A stretch of 64,000 bases of DNA from Streptomyces sp. PR69. Lineage in GTDB: Bacteria; Actinomycetota; Actinomycetes; Streptomycetales; Streptomycetaceae. The notes under the pieces were generated by a model that saw only the letters and a list, made by a program, of their open reading frames with translations, made no database searches and had not been told where the DNA came from. Positions 18,066-27,095 of the stretch are shown here, one piece after another. The stretch is taken from assembly GCF_026420845.1 (NCBI RefSeq), contig NZ_JAOWCB010000009.1, forward strand, positions 124,001 to 188,000, read 5' to 3'. The position numbers and the translations under genes are program-made. Within the stretch, counting starts at the first letter, position 1; every line of letters starts with the position of its first letter.

Positions 18066-19424
18066 GTGGGTCGCACGACGGGAGGGAAACGGCCGGCCGG
18101 CGAACGTGACGCCGGTGCGGCGCCCACGGCGGGCGAACATTCCCGGCCACGGCGCGCCCGGCCGCACACCGCACGGCGGCGGCTGCGCATCCTCACCGTG
18201 CTGCCCCTGCTGGCCGCGCTGCTCAGCTCCTGCGGCGGCGAGGAAACCGGCCCGCCGACCCTGAACTGGTACAACTTCCCCGACGACTCCGGGGCGCTGC
18301 AGAGCGCGGCGGACAACTGCACCCGCGCGTCCGGGGGCCGCTACCGCATCAGCTACCACAAGCTGCCGCGCACCGCCGACGGCCAGCGCCAGCAGCTCGT
18401 ACGGCGGCTGGCCGCCGAGGACGACTCCATCGACATCATGGGCCTGGACGTGACCTGGGCCCCGGAGTTCGCCGAGGCCGGATGGATCCTGCCGTGGACC
18501 GGCGAGCACCGCGCCCGGGCCATGGACGGCACCCTCGCGGTCCCCCTGCAGACCGGCACCTGGAAGGACCGGCTGTACGCCGTCCCGTACAACACCAACA
18601 CCCAGCTGCTGTGGTACCGCAGCGACCTGGTGCCCGAACCCCCGCGCACCTGGTCCGGGATGCTGGACATCGCCCGCGAGCTGGCCGCCGAGGGCAGACC
18701 GCACTATGTGGAGATCCAAGGCGCCCAGTACGAGGGGCTCACGGTCTGGTTCAACACCCTCGTCGCCAGCGCCGGCGGGTCCGTCCTCAACGCCGACGCC
18801 ACCGCGCCCTCCCTCGGGCCGCCCGCCGTGAAGGCCGCCGCCATCATGCGCGAGCTGGCCCTCTCGCCCGCCGCCGACCCCTCCCTCCCCAATCAGATGG
18901 AGGACCAGAACCGGCTGGCGATGGAGGCCGGCACAGCCGCCTTTGAACTCAACTATCCCTTCGTCTATCCCTCGATGCAGGCCAACAACCCGGAGCTGTT
19001 CCAGCACTTCCGCTGGGCCCCCTACCCGCGCGTGGACGCCGGCCGCCCCGCCAGACCCACCATCGGCGGCATCGACCTGGCGATCGGCGCCTACTCCCGC
19101 TACCCCGACCTGGCCTTCGAGGCGGCGCTGTGCCTGCGGAACCGGGAAAACCAGATCACCGCCGCCGTCCGGGGCGGACTTCCGCCCACGCTGGAAGCGC
19201 TCTACCACGACAAGGAATTCATCGAGAGCTACCCCTTCGCCGACGCCATCCTCCAGGCCCTGGAGAACGCCAGCGTCCGCCCGCAGACCCCGGCGTACCA
19301 GAACGTGTCCATCGTCATCGCCCATGCGCTCTCCCCGCCCTCCGCCATCGACCCGCGATCCACCGTCGACGAGATCTCCGCCCAGATCGAGGACGCCCTG
19401 GAGTCGAAGGGGCTGATCCCATGA
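18066..19424 (+). CDS. Sugar ABC transporter substrate-binding lipoprotein (LpqY-like)
   Basis: A 452-residue family 1 solute-binding protein. A long basic leader precedes the hydrophobic signal and lipobox (LLAALLSSC), so the mature protein is membrane-anchored. Matches to LpqY-type trehalose binders include [52 protein letters not shown] and GWILPWT. The GTG at 18066 follows GGGGAGG. It heads a four-gene operon, overlapping the first permease gene by ATGA. Substrate inferred to be trehalose or another alpha-glucoside by family resemblance only. Confidence 0.88.
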   Translation: MGRTTGGKRPAGERDAGAAPTAGEHSRPRRARPHTARRRLRILTVLPLLAALLSSCGGEETGPPTLNWYNFPDDSGALQSAADNCTRASGGRYRISYHKLPRTADGQRQQLVRRLAAEDDSIDIMGLDVTWAPEFAEAGWILPWTGEHRARAMDGTLAVPLQTGTWKDRLYAVPYNTNTQLLWYRSDLVPEPPRTWSGMLDIARELAAEGRPHYVEIQGAQYEGLTVWFNTLVASAGGSVLNADATAPSLGPPAVKAAAIMRELALSPAADPSLPNQMEDQNRLAMEAGTAAFELNYPFVYPSMQANNPELFQHFRWAPYPRVDAGRPARPTIGGIDLAIGAYSRYPDLAFEAALCLRNRENQITAAVRGGLPPTLEALYHDKEFIESYPFADAILQALENASVRPQTPAYQNVSIVIAHALSPPSAIDPRSTVDEISAQIEDALESKGLIP

Positions 19425-20365
19425 ACCCACCGACCCTCGACGCCCGGCAGGCCGGCGAGACGGCCGCCGTCACCGCGGGCAGGCTCTCCGAGGGAGCACG
19501 CCAGGAGCGACGCCTCGCCTGGCTGCTGTGCGCGCCCGCCGTCCTGGTCATGGCCGCCGTCACCGCCTACCCCATCGGCTATGCGGTCTACCTCTCCCTG
19601 CAGCGCCACGATCTGCGCTTCCCCGACCAGGCGGAGTTCGTGGGCCTGAGCAACTACGTCGCGGTCCTGTCCTCCCCGTTCTGGTGGGAGGCCTTCTGGG
19701 TGACGCTGTTCATCACCGCCGTGTCCGTCGCCGTGGAACTCGTCCTCGGCCTGGCGCTCGCCATGGTGATGCACCGCACCCTCTTCGGCCGCGGCGCCGT
19801 GCGCACCGCCATCCTCATCCCGTACGGCATCGTCACCGTCGTCGCCGCCTTCTCCTGGCAGTACGCCTGGACGCCCGGCACCGGCTATCTCGCCGCCCTC
19901 CTCCCGCAGGGCGAGGCCCCGCTGACGGAGCAGTGGCCGGCCCTCGGGCTGATCATCCTCGCCGAGGTCTGGAAGACCACCCCCTTCATGGCGCTGCTGC
20001 TGCTCGCCGGCCTCGCCCTGGTCCCCGAGGAGACGCTGCGCGCCGCCATGGTCGACGGAGCCGGCGGCTGGCAGCGCTTCATCAAGGTCACCCTGCCGCT
20101 GATGAAACCGGCGATCCTGGTGGCGCTGCTCTTCCGCACCCTGGACGCCTTCCGCGTGTTCGACAGCATCTTCGTGCTCACCGGGGGCGCGCACGGCACC
20201 GGCTCGCTGTCGATCCTGGGCTACGACAACCTGTTCACCGCGCTCAACCTCGGCATCGGCTCGGCGGTGTCGGTGCTGATCTTCCTGTGCGTCGCGGTGC
20301 TCGCCTTCGTCTTCGTCAGACTCTTCGGGGCGGCCGCCCCCGGATCGCAGCAAGGGGGACGCTGA
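19421..20365 (+). CDS. Sugar ABC transporter permease (SugA/MalF type)
   Basis: A 314-residue MalF-type inner-membrane permease with six transmembrane helices (for example [59 protein letters not shown]). The EAA loop that contacts the ATPase is [20 protein letters not shown]. The start overlaps the previous stop (ATGA) and the stop overlaps the next start (TGATG), so expression is translationally coupled within the importer operon. Confidence 0.92.
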   Translation: MNPPTLDARQAGETAAVTAGRLSEGARQERRLAWLLCAPAVLVMAAVTAYPIGYAVYLSLQRHDLRFPDQAEFVGLSNYVAVLSSPFWWEAFWVTLFITAVSVAVELVLGLALAMVMHRTLFGRGAVRTAILIPYGIVTVVAAFSWQYAWTPGTGYLAALLPQGEAPLTEQWPALGLIILAEVWKTTPFMALLLLAGLALVPEETLRAAMVDGAGGWQRFIKVTLPLMKPAILVALLFRTLDAFRVFDSIFVLTGGAHGTGSLSILGYDNLFTALNLGIGSAVSVLIFLCVAVLAFVFVRLFGAAAPGSQQGGR

Positions 20366-21198
20366 TGCCCGGTGCACAGAGGCGGCGCATCGCCGGGTGG
20401 ACCGCCGCCAATATCGTGGTCGTCGCCTACGCGCTGTTCCCCGTCTGGTGGATCGCGGCGCTGTCCTTCAAGGACCCCTCCACCCTGACCGACGGCAACT
20501 TCATCCCTGCCAAGTGGACCTGGGAGAACTACCGCGGAATCTTCGCGACCTCCGAGTTCACCCGGGCGCTGGTCAACTCCATCGGCATCGCGCTCATCGC
20601 CACCGCCATCGCCGTGCTGCTCGGCATCATGGCCGCCTACGCCGTGGCCCGGCTGAGCTTTCCCGGCAAACGGCTGCTGATCGGCATCTCGCTGCTCATC
20701 GCGATGTTCCCGCCGATCTCGCTGGTCTCCCCGCTGTTCGACATCGAGCGGATCCTCGGGATCTTCGACACCTGGCCCGGGCTGATCATCCCCTATATGA
20801 CCTTCTCGCTGCCGCTGGCGATCTACACGCTGTCGGCGTTCTTCCGGGAGATCCCCTGGGACCTGGAGAAGGCCGCCAAGGTCGACGGCGCCACCCCCGC
20901 CCAGGCGTTCCGCCTGGTCATCGCGCCGCTGGCCGCGCCCGGTGTGTTCACCACCGCGATCCTGGTCTTCATCTTCTGCTGGAACGACTTCCTCTTCGCG
21001 ATCTCCCTGACCTCCACGGAGGCCGCGCGCACGGTCCCGGCGGCGATCGCGTTCTTCACCGGAAGCAGCCAGTTCCAGCAGCCCACCGGCTCGATCGCCG
21101 CCGCCGCGGTGGTGATCACCGTGCCGATCGTGATTTTCGTTCTGCTGTTCCAGCGGCGCATCGTCGCCGGACTGACGTCCGGCGCCGTCAAAGGCTGA
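20365..21198 (+). CDS. Sugar ABC transporter permease (SugB/MalG type)
   Basis: A 277-residue MalG-type permease with six helices, including [40 protein letters not shown] and [14 protein letters not shown]. The EAA motif [20 protein letters not shown] is intact and [10 protein letters not shown] matches the family. It is TGATG-coupled to the first permease gene. Together they form the heterodimeric channel for the lipoprotein binder and the ATPase that follows. Confidence 0.92.
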   Translation: MPGAQRRRIAGWTAANIVVVAYALFPVWWIAALSFKDPSTLTDGNFIPAKWTWENYRGIFATSEFTRALVNSIGIALIATAIAVLLGIMAAYAVARLSFPGKRLLIGISLLIAMFPPISLVSPLFDIERILGIFDTWPGLIIPYMTFSLPLAIYTLSAFFREIPWDLEKAAKVDGATPAQAFRLVIAPLAAPGVFTTAILVFIFCWNDFLFAISLTSTEAARTVPAAIAFFTGSSQFQQPTGSIAAAAVVITVPIVIFVLLFQRRIVAGLTSGAVKG

Positions 21199-21236
21199 CC
21201 CGCGCACTGGCCCCACGCTTTCAAGGAGCACCGACC

Positions 21237-22424
21237 GTGGCCGAGATCGTTCTCGAGGGCATCACCAAGAGGTACCCCGACGGCGCGCTGGCCGTGCGGG
21301 ACGTCAACCTCACGGTGGCGGACGGCGAGTTCGTCATCCTGGTCGGCCCCTCCGGCTGCGGCAAGTCCACCACCCTGAATATGATCGCCGGCCTGGAGGA
21401 CATCACCGCCGGCACGCTCCGCATCGGCGACCAGGTCGTCAACGACAAAGCGCCCAAGGACCGCGACATCGCCATGGTCTTCCAGAGCTATGCGCTCTAT
21501 CCGCATATGAGCGTGCGGGAGAACATGGGCTTCGCGCTGCGGCTCGCCAAGACCGACAAGGCCGTGATCAAGGAGAAGGTGGAGGAGGCCGCCCGCATCC
21601 TCGACCTCACCGAACACCTCGACCGCAAGCCGGCCAACCTCTCCGGCGGCCAGCGGCAGCGCGTCGCCATGGGACGCGCCATCGTACGCAGCCCCAAGGC
21701 GTTCCTCATGGACGAGCCGCTGTCCAACCTCGACGCCAAGCTGCGGGTGCAGATGCGCACCCAGATCTCCCGCCTCCAGCAGCGGCTGGGCACCACCACC
21801 GTGTATGTGACCCACGACCAGACCGAGGCCATGACGCTGGGCGACCGGGTCGTCGTGATGCGCGGCGGCGTCGTCCAGCAGGTCGGCACCCCACAGCACC
21901 TCTACGACGAGCCGCGCAACCTCTTCGTCGCCGGGTTCATCGGTTCGCCCGCCATGAACTTCCTCCACGCCGCCCTGGAGGAGAACACCCTGCGCACGGC
22001 GATCGGCGCGCTCCCGCTCACCCCCGAGGTCCGCCGGACCCTGGAGCGGCAGAACGCGCCGCGCGACCTCATCGTGGGCCTGCGGCCCGAGGTGTTCGAG
22101 GACGCCGCGCTGGTCGGCCCCGGAAGGGAAGGGCTCCGCTTCACCGCCACGGTGGAGGTGCTGGAGTCGCTGGGCTCCGATGTGTACGCCCACTTCACCG
22201 AGGAGGGCTGGGAGCCGGCGTCCAGCGCGGAACTCGACGAACTGGCCGCGGACTCGGGCGCGAGCGAAGCCGGCGCCGGCCACCAGATCGTCACCCGGCT
22301 GTCCACCGGCACCCGCATCCGGGAGGGAAGCGCGGCGGAGCTGTACGTGGACGTGTCGGGGATGCACGTCTTCAACCCGCAGACGGGCGTCAACCTCACC
22401 CGCCGCGAGAACAGCGGCGGGTGA
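21237..22424 (+). CDS. Sugar ABC transporter ATP-binding protein (SugC/MsmK type)
   Basis: A 395-residue ATPase. Walker A is GPSGCGKST, the Q-loop region is FQSYALYPHMSV, the signature is LSGGQRQRVAMGRAIVR, Walker B is AFLMDEPLSNLDAKL, and the H-loop is VYVTHDQTEAM. A C-terminal TOBE/OB regulatory domain (VGLRPEVFEDAAL) follows, with an acidic insert (SSAELDELAADSGASEAGAG). The GTG start at 21237 has AAGGAG nine bases upstream. The 38-bp gap after the permease is the only non-overlapping junction in the operon. Multitask ATPases of this type can serve several importers. Confidence 0.93.
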   Translation: MAEIVLEGITKRYPDGALAVRDVNLTVADGEFVILVGPSGCGKSTTLNMIAGLEDITAGTLRIGDQVVNDKAPKDRDIAMVFQSYALYPHMSVRENMGFALRLAKTDKAVIKEKVEEAARILDLTEHLDRKPANLSGGQRQRVAMGRAIVRSPKAFLMDEPLSNLDAKLRVQMRTQISRLQQRLGTTTVYVTHDQTEAMTLGDRVVVMRGGVVQQVGTPQHLYDEPRNLFVAGFIGSPAMNFLHAALEENTLRTAIGALPLTPEVRRTLERQNAPRDLIVGLRPEVFEDAALVGPGREGLRFTATVEVLESLGSDVYAHFTEEGWEPASSAELDELAADSGASEAGAGHQIVTRLSTGTRIREGSAAELYVDVSGMHVFNPQTGVNLTRRENSGG

Positions 22425-22553
22425 GCCCGGGCCCCCATGCTCCATGGGGAGCGCCGCGGCCGGCTGTCGGGCGTGTGCGGGCATGCGTGGCGGATCGCAC
22501 CCACGCGGCGGAGCCGCATAGCGATACAGCCTCGCGCCCCTTGGGGACGCTGC

Positions 22554-22680
22554 CGCGCTGCGGGCGGAGCCCGGCGTATCCCCCTCCCCAGCGGGAGGGC
22601 CGGGGGCGGAGCCCCGTTTCAGGCCGGGGCCCCACGCCCCGGGCGCAGGGGGAGGGCGGGGAAGGGGGAGCAGACCCCCG
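22554..22680. repeat. Intergenic palindromic repeat, GGGGCGGAGCCCC-type (copy 1)
   Basis: The 261 bp between two convergent units hold no gene. They carry GGGGCGGAGCCCC (22603-22615) and a CCCCACGCCCCGGGCGCAGG block. The same core recurs at 40720, 59857, 60083 and 63108, and the CCCCACGCCCC block recurs near 60153. It probably also acts as a terminator for the ABC operon and the convergent kinase-partner gene. Confidence 0.6.
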
Positions 22681-22685
22681 GCCGC

Positions 22686-23417
22686 CTACGGGCACCGGTA
22701 GACGAAGGCCACCGCCGCGCTTCGCCGCTCCGGCGACTCGATCCGCAGCTCTGCCTCCGCCCGGAAGTCCCCCGTGCCCTCGAACGACCACAGCAGACGC
22801 AGCCGCGTCTCCCGCTGCCCCCGCGCCAGCCGCTCACTCAGCTCGCCGGACGCCGTGCCGTCGTTGCGCACCCAGCGGTACGTCAGGGTTCCGGGACGCC
22901 CGTTGGTGGTGACCAGCGCCGTGACATCGGCGGTGCCGTCGCACGGCGGGCCCGGCTGGTCGGTGCGGACGGACACGTTCTCGACGGCGAGCGGCGCCCC
23001 GTACCGCTGCCAGGCCAGGTAGCCGAGTACGGCGAGCAGGACGACCAGCGCCAGGGTGTAGCGCCGCAGGGCCGTGGCGAGACGGGAAGGGCGCGGTCGC
23101 CCGGGAGGCGGCGCGGCCTCGCCGCGCCAGAGGACGGCGGTGACGTCCCGGTCGCCGCCTCGCGGGCGGACCGCGGCGGTGACGCCGGGGCCGAAGCGGA
23201 GCACCGAGCCCTCGACGCGGTCGGGCTGTACGGCGGGCCGCTCGACCCAGTGGCTGGCGAGCACGGTGGCGCTGTAGCTGTGCTCGACTCCGTCGGCCGC
23301 GGGCTGCTCCCGCTCCGGCTGCTCACCCTCGGGCCGGCCGCTCTCTGGCCGTCCGCTGTCGGGCTCTCCGCTCTCCGGTTCGGGAGGTTTCATGAAGGCG
23401 GCGCGGGGGTCCTTCAT
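22686..23417 (-). CDS. Membrane protein with extracellular Ig-like domain, partner of the adjacent kinase
   Basis: A 243-residue protein. The N-terminal cytoplasmic part is Pro/Glu/Gly-rich (EPESGEPDSGRPESGRPEGE) and then folded. One transmembrane helix follows (YTLALVVLLAVLGYLAWQRYG, around residue 125). The extracellular domain is about 95 residues, with beta strands and Cys in GPPCDGTADV and at the end (YRCP), suggesting a disulphide. Its architecture repeats that of the kinase upstream (TM plus small C-terminal beta domain with two Cys). The start ATG at 23417 overlaps the kinase stop (ATGA), so the two are translationally coupled. Function unknown; probably a co-receptor or substrate of the kinase. 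Confidence 0.72.
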   Translation of the reverse strand: MKDPRAAFMKPPEPESGEPDSGRPESGRPEGEQPEREQPAADGVEHSYSATVLASHWVERPAVQPDRVEGSVLRFGPGVTAAVRPRGGDRDVTAVLWRGEAAPPPGRPRPSRLATALRRYTLALVVLLAVLGYLAWQRYGAPLAVENVSVRTDQPGPPCDGTADVTALVTTNGRPGTLTYRWVRNDGTASGELSERLARGQRETRLRLLWSFEGTGDFRAEAELRIESPERRSAAVAFVYRCP

Positions 23418-25117
23418 CCGACCGGGCACCGCCTGGCCTGGAGCTGCTGCACGGACGAGCCGTTGGCCGCGGCGGGCTCGGTGCGGGCGGCGACGCTCCA
23501 GTAGCAGCCCTTGCCCCGGAAGGTGTGGGTCAGTGTCAGCGTGTACGAAGTGCCCCCGCTGCGTTCGAACGCCTGGGCGGGCCCGTCGGCGGCGCCCGCA
23601 TCGCCTTTGGCGAACGCCGTGGCCCAGTCCACGGTGATCGTCACGGGGCCGGCGCCCCGGGTGCGGACCTCGACCGTCGCGGTGGCGGTGGCCGTGTCCC
23701 CGTGCCGCCGCAGCGAGGTGACGGACACGGAGGTGACGGTCACGGCCGGCGGGTCCGGACTCTCCGGCGGGTCCGGGCTTTCCGGCGGGTCCGGGCTTTC
23801 CGGCGGGTCAGGACTCTCGGGGGGATCCGGGGAGACCGGCGGGTCAGGGCTGGCCGGGGGCGTGGGCGTCGTGGGCGGGCCCGGCGGGACCGGGGGAGTG
23901 AGGGAAGGCGCGGGCGTCGGAGGCGGGGCCGGGGTGAGCGAGGCGGCCGGGGAGGGGGTCGGGGAGTGCGCCGGGGCCGTGCTCGCCGGGGGAGAGCCGG
24001 ACGGCCCCTCGCCCGGCGGCGTCGCCGCCGGCTCCCCGTGCGGCGACGCGCTGGTCGTCGCGACGGCCCGGACGGCCGCGTCCTGCGGCGCATCGCCCGC
24101 GGCCCGCGCGGCGATGGACAGCACCACGCCCAGCACGAGCGCGAGCGCGGCGGCGAGCAGGCCCTGTTTGCCCGGCCACAGCACACGCAGACCGTGCCCC
24201 TGCCCCAGCGACGTGGAGGCCAGGGCCGTGGCCCCGGCGGGCGGCGCGCCCGCCGAGGGGAACAGCAGCGGCAACAGCGCGGCGAGCGCGGCCAGTTTGC
24301 GCTGCCCTCGCTCCTCCCAGTCCGGGCCGTAGGCCGCGCAGGCCACCTCCTCCAGCTCGGCCACGAACGCCTCGGCGTTCTCCGGGCGCTCGTCCGGGGC
24401 CTTGGCCAGCCCCCGCCGGATCAGCGGACGCACCTCCTCCGGCGCGTCCTCCTCGGGGACGGGCGCGCTGGTGTGCGCGAGCGCCAACTCGGCGAAATTC
24501 TCGCCCGCGAACGGCTTGCGGCCCGTCACACACTCGAAGAACGTCGCCGTCGCGGCGTAGACGTCGGCGGCCGGCGAGGCGGGCTCGCCGCTCCACTGCT
24601 CGGGCGCCATATACGCGGGCGTGCCGGCGACGCCGGGAGTCGTGCCGCGCCCTGCCGCGATGCCGAAGTCGACGAGCTTGGACGAGCCGTCCGCGGAGAC
24701 CAGCACGTTCTCCGGCTTGTAGTCGCGGTGCACGACACCCGTGCGGTGCGCCGCGGCGAGCCCCAGCAGCGAGCCCTTCAGGACGGCGAGGGCCGCCTCC
24801 GGCCCGGTGCTCCCCTCACGGGCCAGCAGCGCACGCAGCGCCACCCCGTCGACCAGCTCCATGACGATGGCCGCGCCGTCCGGGGCCTCGACATACTCGT
24901 ACAGACGCACCACATACGGCGAGTCGAGCCCGCCGAGCAGCCGGGCCTCGGCCCGGAACTCCTGGAGGAACGCCTCGTCGCGCCGCATCCGCTCATTGAG
25001 GTACTTGACGGCCACGGGGGTGCCGGTGGCCTCGTGGACGGCGAGCACGACGCGCCCGCTGCCGCCGGAGCCGAGCTCCCGGGTCTCGCTGTAACCCGGG
25101 ACCGACCATGCGCTCAT
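23414..25117 (-). CDS. Transmembrane Ser/Thr protein kinase with extracellular beta domain
   Basis: A 567-residue PknB-family (Hanks-type) kinase. It has the glycine loop LGSGGSGRVVLA, catalytic Lys38 (VAVKYL), HRDYKPEN at 130-137 and DFG at 150-152; an activation loop with TPAYMAPEQWSG follows. A transmembrane helix (LLAAALALVLGVVLSIAARA, about 319-340) leads to a Pro/Ser-rich stalk with perfect PPESPD repeats, then a C-terminal Ig-like domain with Cys in GKGCYW and ARRCP. HRDYKPEN has Tyr where HRDLKPEN is usual. The ATG at 25117 follows GGGGGAGA. It is coupled by ATGA to a small membrane protein with a similar outside domain. It probably senses an extracellular ligand. Confidence 0.92.
   Translation of the reverse strand: MSAWSVPGYSETRELGSGGSGRVVLAVHEATGTPVAVKYLNERMRRDEAFLQEFRAEARLLGGLDSPYVVRLYEYVEAPDGAAIVMELVDGVALRALLAREGSTGPEAALAVLKGSLLGLAAAHRTGVVHRDYKPENVLVSADGSSKLVDFGIAAGRGTTPGVAGTPAYMAPEQWSGEPASPAADVYAATATFFECVTGRKPFAGENFAELALAHTSAPVPEEDAPEEVRPLIRRGLAKAPDERPENAEAFVAELEEVACAAYGPDWEERGQRKLAALAALLPLLFPSAGAPPAGATALASTSLGQGHGLRVLWPGKQGLLAAALALVLGVVLSIAARAAGDAPQDAAVRAVATTSASPHGEPAATPPGEGPSGSPPASTAPAHSPTPSPAASLTPAPPPTPAPSLTPPVPPGPPTTPTPPASPDPPVSPDPPESPDPPESPDPPESPDPPESPDPPAVTVTSVSVTSLRRHGDTATATATVEVRTRGAGPVTITVDWATAFAKGDAGAADGPAQAFERSGGTSYTLTLTHTFRGKGCYWSVAARTEPAAANGSSVQQLQARRCPVG
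23738..23842. repeat. In-frame 18-bp tandem repeats encoding PPESPD in the kinase stalk
   Basis: Within the kinase gene, 18-bp units (GGCGGGTCCGGGCTTTCC and near copies on the + strand) repeat four to five times, giving PDPPESPDPPES-type protein repeats. They form the spacer between the membrane and the extracellular domain, and their number could vary by slippage without shifting the frame. Confidence 0.75.
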
Positions 25118-25223
25118 AGCGTGTTTCTCCCCCCTGGGGACCGTGAGGCGGCTGCGAGGGATCCGCTGTCGCCACCACAGACACATTTCCGCCACACAGC
25201 GGTTCCCGTCAACGGCGACCGGG

Positions 25224-26483
25224 CTATGCGCAGTCCGCCGTCCGGAAGCCGGTGATCAGGCGGTGCAGCAGCTCCGCGGCCGCGCGGCCGAAGGCCGGGT
25301 CGTTGAGGTGGGTGTCGTACTCGGCCAGTTCCACCGCGCTGCCGCGCAGTCCGCCGCGTACCGCCGCGAACAGGGCCTCGTCCGCCCGCGGGTCGTGGAA
25401 CGGGCCGCCCGGCGCGCCGAGGGTGGACAGGCCGCGCAGCGGCAGGCACACAACGGCGGGCCCGGCGGCCTCCCGCAGCTTCGCGGCGATGCGGACGCCG
25501 AGCTCCGCGCACTCGGCGGCAGTCGTGCGGACGACCGAGATGGAGGGGTTGTGCACCCGCACACCGCGGGGGCGGAATCGCCGCGGCACGGTGTCGAGCG
25601 GGCCGAACTTCACCATGTCCAGCGCCCCCAGGCTCACCACCTGCGGAACGCCGCTGCGTCCCGCCGCGCGGAGCCGGTCGGGGCCGGCCGTCAGGATGCC
25701 GCCCGCCAGGTCGTCGGCCAGTTCGCAGAGGGTGAGGTCCAGCACGCCCGCGAACAGCCCCTGTCCGGCGAGGAACTCCAGGGTGCGCCCGCCCGTGCCG
25801 CTGGCGTGGAACACCAGCACCTCGTAGCCCAGCTCGGTGAGCCGCTCGCGTGCGGCGTCGACGCCGGGCGTGGTCACGCCCGCCATGCTGGCCGCGACCA
25901 GCGGTCTGCCGCCCGCGCCGAGTTCGGCCGGAACGAGGGCGCGGGAGGCCGCGGCGAAGCCCCTGGCCATCCCCGCGGCGGCGTCCGCCGCGTTCGCCAG
26001 GATCGGCGCGGACACGCTGTTGATCCCGGCGATGTCGACGACGCTGTACATCATCGCGATGTCCGCGGAGCCGACATAGGGTGACACATCGCCCGCGGCC
26101 ATCGACGAGACCATCAGCTTCGGCACGCCCAGCGGCAGTCCGCGCATCGCACGGGTGGCGATCGACGTGCCTCCGCTGCCGCCGACGGCCAGCACCGCGT
26201 GCAGCCGGCCCTCCCCGTACAGCCGCTTCAGCGTCTCGGCCGCGCCGTCGGCCATCGCCGTGACCGCCGCGCCGCGGTCGCCCTCCGCGCGCAGCGCGCC
26301 GAGGTCCGCGCCGGCCGCCCGGGCCACCTCCTCGCGTGGGATGTCGGGCGGCGTGCGCGGCGTGCCCATCACCCCCGCGTCGACCACGATCACCTCGACC
26401 CCGGCGCGCAGCAGCTGCTCGCGCAGCCAGCCGTACTCCGTCCCCTTGGTGTCCAGCGTCCCCACCAGCACAACGGTCGCCAT
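25224..26483 (-). CDS. Tm-1-like ATP-binding protein (UPF0261)
   Basis: A 419-residue protein covering the full family length. N-terminal VLVGTLDTKGTEYGWLREQL is the family signature; AVGGSGGTSIATRAM and SSMAAGDVSPYVGSADIAMM line the nucleotide site, and VFHASGTGGRTLE and the C-terminal PLRGLSTLGAPGGPFHDP also match. The plant homologue Tm-1 inhibits tobamovirus replication. Bacterial members usually sit beside a phosphoenolpyruvate-hydrolase-like TIM-barrel gene, which is absent here. The ATG at 26483 is chosen because similarity starts there. It lies about 100 bp upstream of the kinase gene on the same strand. Biological role in bacteria is not settled. Confidence 0.9.
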   Translation of the reverse strand: MATVVLVGTLDTKGTEYGWLREQLLRAGVEVIVVDAGVMGTPRTPPDIPREEVARAAGADLGALRAEGDRGAAVTAMADGAAETLKRLYGEGRLHAVLAVGGSGGTSIATRAMRGLPLGVPKLMVSSMAAGDVSPYVGSADIAMMYSVVDIAGINSVSAPILANAADAAAGMARGFAAASRALVPAELGAGGRPLVAASMAGVTTPGVDAARERLTELGYEVLVFHASGTGGRTLEFLAGQGLFAGVLDLTLCELADDLAGGILTAGPDRLRAAGRSGVPQVVSLGALDMVKFGPLDTVPRRFRPRGVRVHNPSISVVRTTAAECAELGVRIAAKLREAAGPAVVCLPLRGLSTLGAPGGPFHDPRADEALFAAVRGGLRGSAVELAEYDTHLNDPAFGRAAAELLHRLITGFRTADCA

Positions 26484-26560
26484 GGTCAGCAATCTTGATG
26501 AGAATCGACAAAACGACAAGTGGTTCGTTGAAAACTTGATAAGAACGTCTGCAGCCCCGG
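26484..26560 (-). promoter_or_regulatory. AT-rich promoter region with two near-identical 11-bp direct repeats
   Basis: The bases just upstream of the Tm-1-like gene are markedly AT-richer than their surroundings. Read on the minus strand, TTCTTATCAAG and TTCTCATCAAG are direct repeats differing at one base. Between them lie the half-sites CAAGT and ACTTG (inverted) and two TTGTCG copies. This looks like a promoter with operator sites. The regulator is unknown. Confidence 0.45.
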
Positions 26561-26634
26561 TCAACCTACAGCTCGGCCGAGGGCATCCGCGACGGACTCC
26601 CCGGCGAGCCGCCGGGCGACCGGCCGGAACCGGA

Positions 26635-26669
26635 TGGGCCGACCGGCCCCACGGCGGGGACTGAACGCC
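26635..26669. promoter_or_regulatory. Paired DosR-like boxes upstream of DUF1876 gene
   Basis: TGGGCCGACCGGCCCCA (26635-26651) and GGGGACTGAACGCC (26656-26669) lie about 22 bp apart, 56-90 bp before the DUF1876 start. They resemble the GGGGCCGAacaGtCCC pairs found upstream of four other stress-gene units in this window. Confidence 0.5.
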
Positions 26670-26724
26670 TCAAGACGGCGACGCGGCAGCCGGGCGAGCG
26701 TGAGATGACGGCATGGAGGCGAAC

Positions 26725-27051
26725 ATGACACGCACGCTGGAGTGGAAGGCAGGCGTCTACCTGTCCGAGGAGGACGGTACGACGAAGGCCAAGGCCGTGC
26801 TCGACACAGGCGTCACCCGGCTCACTGGCCGCGGGGTCGCCCGCTGCAACCCCCAGGACGTCGATGTGCCGGAAATCGGCGACGAGCTCGCGGCGAGCCG
26901 CGCGATGAGCGATCTGGCGGACCAGCTCATGCGGCTGGCCGACCGCGGCCTGGAGGCGGTGGGGGCCGGGGAGGGCGAGCAGACGGCCGCGGACGCCGCG
27001 CAGCCGAAGCCGGGCGTCTCCGGCTACGGCTGGCCCGATGTCACGGAATAG
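26725..27051 (+). CDS. DUF1876 protein, Rv1738/Rv2632c-like
   Basis: A 108-residue protein. The DUF1876 part (about residues 3-80) has WKAGVYLSEEDGTTKAKAVL, LTGRGVARCNP and ELAASRAMSDLADQLM; a disordered tail with an acidic patch ends in GYGWPDVTE. In M. tuberculosis, the DosR-induced member Rv1738 has a fold like ribosome hibernation factors, so a role in translational shutdown during dormancy is a reasonable inference. The ATG at 26725 is preferred because GGAGG (26715-26719) sits five bases before it; ATG at 26713 is in frame too. It carries its own upstream box pair. Confidence 0.85.
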   Translation: MTRTLEWKAGVYLSEEDGTTKAKAVLDTGVTRLTGRGVARCNPQDVDVPEIGDELAASRAMSDLADQLMRLADRGLEAVGAGEGEQTAADAAQPKPGVSGYGWPDVTE

Positions 27052-27095
27052 GGCCGGCCGGCGTGGGACACGGGAGCCTCCTGACGGCGGCGCGG

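Noticed and set aside
18066..22424. Naming the importer lpqY-sugABC outright
   Set aside because: Streptomycetes carry several similar alpha-glucoside importers; family resemblance cannot fix the substrate, so gene symbols were left blank.
22425..22685. A small protein gene in the gap after the ABC operon
   Set aside because: All frames are Arg/Pro/Gly-rich repeats produced by the palindromic element; no start with a ribosome site.
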